From Candidatus Desulfobia pelagia (GTDB lineage Bacteria > Desulfobacterota > Desulfobulbia > Desulfobulbales > SURF-16), in assembly GCA_014382295.1 (NCBI GenBank), contig JACNJZ010000155.1, positions 1 through 36,635 of the forward strand: a stretch of 36,635 bases of DNA, given 5' to 3'. Positions 34,700 to 36,635 of the stretch are shown piece after piece; within the stretch, counting starts at the first letter, position 1; each line of letters opens with the position of its first letter. The notes beneath the pieces are model-generated. The model was not told where the DNA came from, did no database searches, and was given only the letters and a program-made list of their open reading frames with translations. The translations under genes were made by a program, and so were the position numbers.

Positions 34700-34822
34700 A
34701 ATTAGAAATTACGAATTATGAACGAGAAATTGATGCAGGAAAATTATTCAGTCAGTACATTTAATTCGTAATTCGTAATTCGTAATTCGTAATTCGTAAT
34801 TCGTAATTCGTAATTCGTAATT
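34700..34822. repeat. Heptamer repeat array in inverted arrangement (8 perfect AATTCGT copies)
   Basis: 34763-34818 holds eight perfect tandem copies of AATTCGT plus a partial AATT. Upstream, 34700-34734 holds five degenerate heptamers in exact phase (AATTAGA, AATTACG, AATTATG, AACGAGA, AATTGAT). These are the reverse-complement type, so the two sets could base-pair as a large hairpin. The array lies between the convergent ends of cheB and the alkyltransferase gene, and its last bases run into the latter's stop codon. Confidence 0.9.
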
Positions 34823-35372
34823 ATTTCTCCAGTTCCAGCAGCATCTCTTTTATCACTTCCCCTCCAGCAAATCCCCCCAGAGTATTTTTCCCGACGACCC
34901 TATGGCAGGGGATAAGCAGAGCTACCGGGTTGCTGTTACAGGCGCCGCCTACTGCTCTTGCATAATTGGTATTCCCGAGTTTCTTGGCCAGGTCGCCATA
35001 CGTGAGCCTGGCCCCAAAGGGAATTTGCGCGATAAGTCTCCATACCTGCTTCTGGAAAGTTGTTCCCTGTGAAAGAAAGGGAGAAGGGGAGAATTCCGGC
35101 ATAATGGCTTTGGAGGCCAGTATCTTTTTCAGGTCATTGAGTGAAATTGTTATGTCTATAAACTGCTGCAGGCATAATTTTTTACTACCTATATGGTTTA
35201 CTGCCTGTTGGTGTCTGGTGAAGTCAAAGGTCATGTGCCACGTCATATTTTTCGACATAATAACGTAAAAACAGATAGTTGTCTCTTCTGTAGTTATGCG
35301 GAATCTTTGTGGTTGATGTGGTGTTTCGGGGCTAGAGTCTTTGGCGGAAAAGAGGGCGTTTACGTCTAACAT
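34821..35372 (-). CDS. ogt: Methylated-DNA-protein-cysteine methyltransferase
   Basis: About 183 residues. The C-terminal domain is diagnostic: FQKQVWRLIAQIPFGARLTYGDLA, then ARAVGGACNSNPVALLIPCHRVV with the acceptor Cys in PCHRV, and the GGFAGG loop. The protein transfers alkyl groups from O6-alkylguanine to itself, in a suicide repair reaction. The N-terminal domain is divergent. The start is uncertain: 35372 and 35411 are both ATG without a clear ribosome site, while the ORF track's TTG at 35474 would overlap the next gene. The stop codon abuts the heptamer array. Confidence 0.9.
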   Translation of the reverse strand: MLDVNALFSAKDSSPETPHQPQRFRITTEETTICFYVIMSKNMTWHMTFDFTRHQQAVNHIGSKKLCLQQFIDITISLNDLKKILASKAIMPEFSPSPFLSQGTTFQKQVWRLIAQIPFGARLTYGDLAKKLGNTNYARAVGGACNSNPVALLIPCHRVVGKNTLGGFAGGEVIKEMLLELEK

Positions 35373-35465
35373 GATAATATGGTTGCATTTTTTCTGGTAG
35401 TTTAATATCATTTTTTGATGGGGAAGTAATAATACAGATATTTGCATAAGAAAAGGATTTACCAG

Positions 35466-36608
35466 ATGACCCAACTAGCTGCAGCATTTCACAAAAGATC
35501 AGTTCTCACAGTGATGATGCTACTGCTTTTCCTGCTACCATTTTTTACCGCTATTCAGCCTGTCCAGGCAAAAAAAAGTTCTCATTCATCGATTATAGCA
35601 ACCACTCATAAGTGTGCGCCGGGTAAAGAAGAAAAAACAGAAAAAACGGTGACACGTTCGGTAAGCAATACCCAGACACTTATTACCTCTTCTCCATCTA
35701 TCAAGCGAAAACCTGCACGCCAGCGGGTGTCACTACCTTCTGTTGCGAAATTGCGGAAGAAGTTATCCTCCCGGAGCGCCCTGGTCATGGATTCCCGGAC
35801 AGGAGAGATTCTGTATGCCCATGATCCTGATCGTCCTGCTCAGCCTGCCAGCACCATTAAGGTTTTGACGGGTTTATTGTCCATCCAGGCCCTGCAGAAT
35901 AAAGAATATGTGTTTGCCAGTAAAAATGCAGCCAGGATGCCACGATCCAAAATTGATTTGAAGCAGGGGAAATCATACAGGGCTAATGATCTGATTAATG
36001 CGGTTCTGCTCGCTTCTGCAAATGATGCCAGTGTCGCTTTGGCAGAGAAGGTGGCAGGGTCTGAAAAGAATTTTGCCCAACTGATGACAAATAAAGCCAG
36101 AGAACTCGGAGCGGGTAATACCGTGTGCAAAACGGCATCAGGATTGACCGCCCGTGGTCAGAAGTCAACGGCACGGGATTTGGCAATTATCTTTAATAAG
36201 GCAATGACAAACCGGGAATTTGCCGCCCGTATTGCCAAAACAAAAACACAGACCAGTTATGGCAAAACTCTTCGGAATCACAACAAGGCTCTCTGGAGGA
36301 TTAAGGGCGCAATGGGTGGAAAGACCGGCTATACCAGTGCTGCACGCCAGACCTATGTCGGGAAGTTCGGCCGGGATGATGATGAGCTTGTTGTGGCTAT
36401 TATGGGCAGTGAAACCATGTGGGATGACATAAGTCGCCTTGTTGAATACGGGTTTGCAAAGCAGCAGAGACTTGCATCCGCAAGGCCGGCAATGCAAAAA
36501 GATACCCATGACGATACTGCCGCAGCTATAGCGAAACTGACTTCAGAACTCCACCAGGAACCCCTTCAGGTCTTGGCCGGCGTAAAAAAATATTCCAAGT
36601 TGCAGTAA
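35466..36608 (+). CDS. D-alanyl-D-alanine carboxypeptidase (peptidase S11, DacA-like)
   Basis: A 380-residue penicillin-binding protein. The start is the ATG at 35466 (AAAGGA about 8 bases upstream). A signal peptide (TVMMLLLFLLPFFTAIQPVQA) exports it to the periplasm. An 80-residue basic, Ser/Thr-rich linker follows. The catalytic domain carries SxxK in PASTIKVL, SxN in LLASANDASVAL, and KTG in GGKTGYTSAARQTYVG. The enzyme trims the terminal D-Ala from pentapeptide side chains. The beta-rich C-terminal domain of E. coli PBP5 seems absent, with only a short tail of about 60 residues. It is divergent from the alkyltransferase gene. Confidence 0.93.
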   Translation: MTQLAAAFHKRSVLTVMMLLLFLLPFFTAIQPVQAKKSSHSSIIATTHKCAPGKEEKTEKTVTRSVSNTQTLITSSPSIKRKPARQRVSLPSVAKLRKKLSSRSALVMDSRTGEILYAHDPDRPAQPASTIKVLTGLLSIQALQNKEYVFASKNAARMPRSKIDLKQGKSYRANDLINAVLLASANDASVALAEKVAGSEKNFAQLMTNKARELGAGNTVCKTASGLTARGQKSTARDLAIIFNKAMTNREFAARIAKTKTQTSYGKTLRNHNKALWRIKGAMGGKTGYTSAARQTYVGKFGRDDDELVVAIMGSETMWDDISRLVEYGFAKQQRLASARPAMQKDTHDDTAAAIAKLTSELHQEPLQVLAGVKKYSKLQ

Positions 36609-36635
36609 ATTCTCCAGGAATTCATTCATCTCCTT

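Noticed and set aside
34763-34822. Tandem AATTCGT copies as a CRISPR-like array
   Set aside because: There are no spacers; units are directly adjacent and only 7 bp long, with no cas genes.

Overview
The window is about 36.6 kb of ordinary bacterial chromosome: dense protein genes, short intergenic gaps, mid-range GC, and no rRNA, tRNA, CRISPR array, phage gene or transposase that I can see. Gene content (DksA, RpoZ, DnaJ, MoaC, a FolE2-type protein, TatBC, a two-subunit glycyl-tRNA synthetase, a che operon carrying CheD and an HDOD protein, several c-di-GMP phosphodiesterase-type proteins, a Gram-negative envelope with lipoproteins and MltD) and the protein sequence style suggest a Desulfobacterota bacterium, most likely near the Desulfobulbales. 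That placement is inference from general familiarity, not a search.

Layout. 1-4.3 kb: the start of alanine dehydrogenase (runs off the left edge), a zinc-ribbon protein of unknown function, and a divergent pair of c-di-GMP-type proteins (HD-GYP and EAL-HDOD). 4.3-11.1 kb: a long minus-strand run, read in transcription order rpoZ-dnaJ-moaC, then dksA-galT-response regulator-FolE2-like-glyS. 11.6-14.0 kb: a plus-strand set of four envelope proteins, two of them FlgO-domain paralogues. 14.0-16.7 kb: purA and tatBC, divergently transcribed from back-to-back promoters. 16.7-18.2 kb: a nucleoside deaminase and a radical SAM protein in tandem. 18.4-19.9 kb: a dGTPase-family protein and a small unknown protein. 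19.9-27.8 kb: cell-wall genes (mltD with a coupled short-chain dehydrogenase on the minus strand; a very large class A penicillin-binding protein and a TPR-like lipoprotein on the plus strand). 28.0-34.7 kb: a chemotaxis operon cheA-cheW-cheR-cheD-HDOD-cheB. 34.8-36.6 kb: an O6-alkylguanine alkyltransferase and a D-Ala-D-Ala carboxypeptidase, divergent.

The observations most worth checking are: (1) the FolE2-family protein upstream of glyS keeps the fold signatures and length of GTP cyclohydrolase IB but has lost the CPCSKE/GAHNQR active-site segment and the C-terminal His motif, so it looks like a pseudoenzyme or a neofunctionalised paralogue; (2) a 108-nt imperfect palindrome lies between cheA and cheW, with 37 of 43 arm positions pairing if G-U is allowed; (3) four intergenic 3'-end regions carry unrelated short repeats with a 7-bp or near-7-bp period, including eight perfect AATTCGT copies facing a degenerate inverted set; (4) a four-gene FlgO-like/lipoprotein cluster built partly by duplication; (5) a deaminase-radical SAM gene pair. 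No single locus can be called a new system from sequence alone. (1), (2) and (4) are the best candidates for something undescribed.
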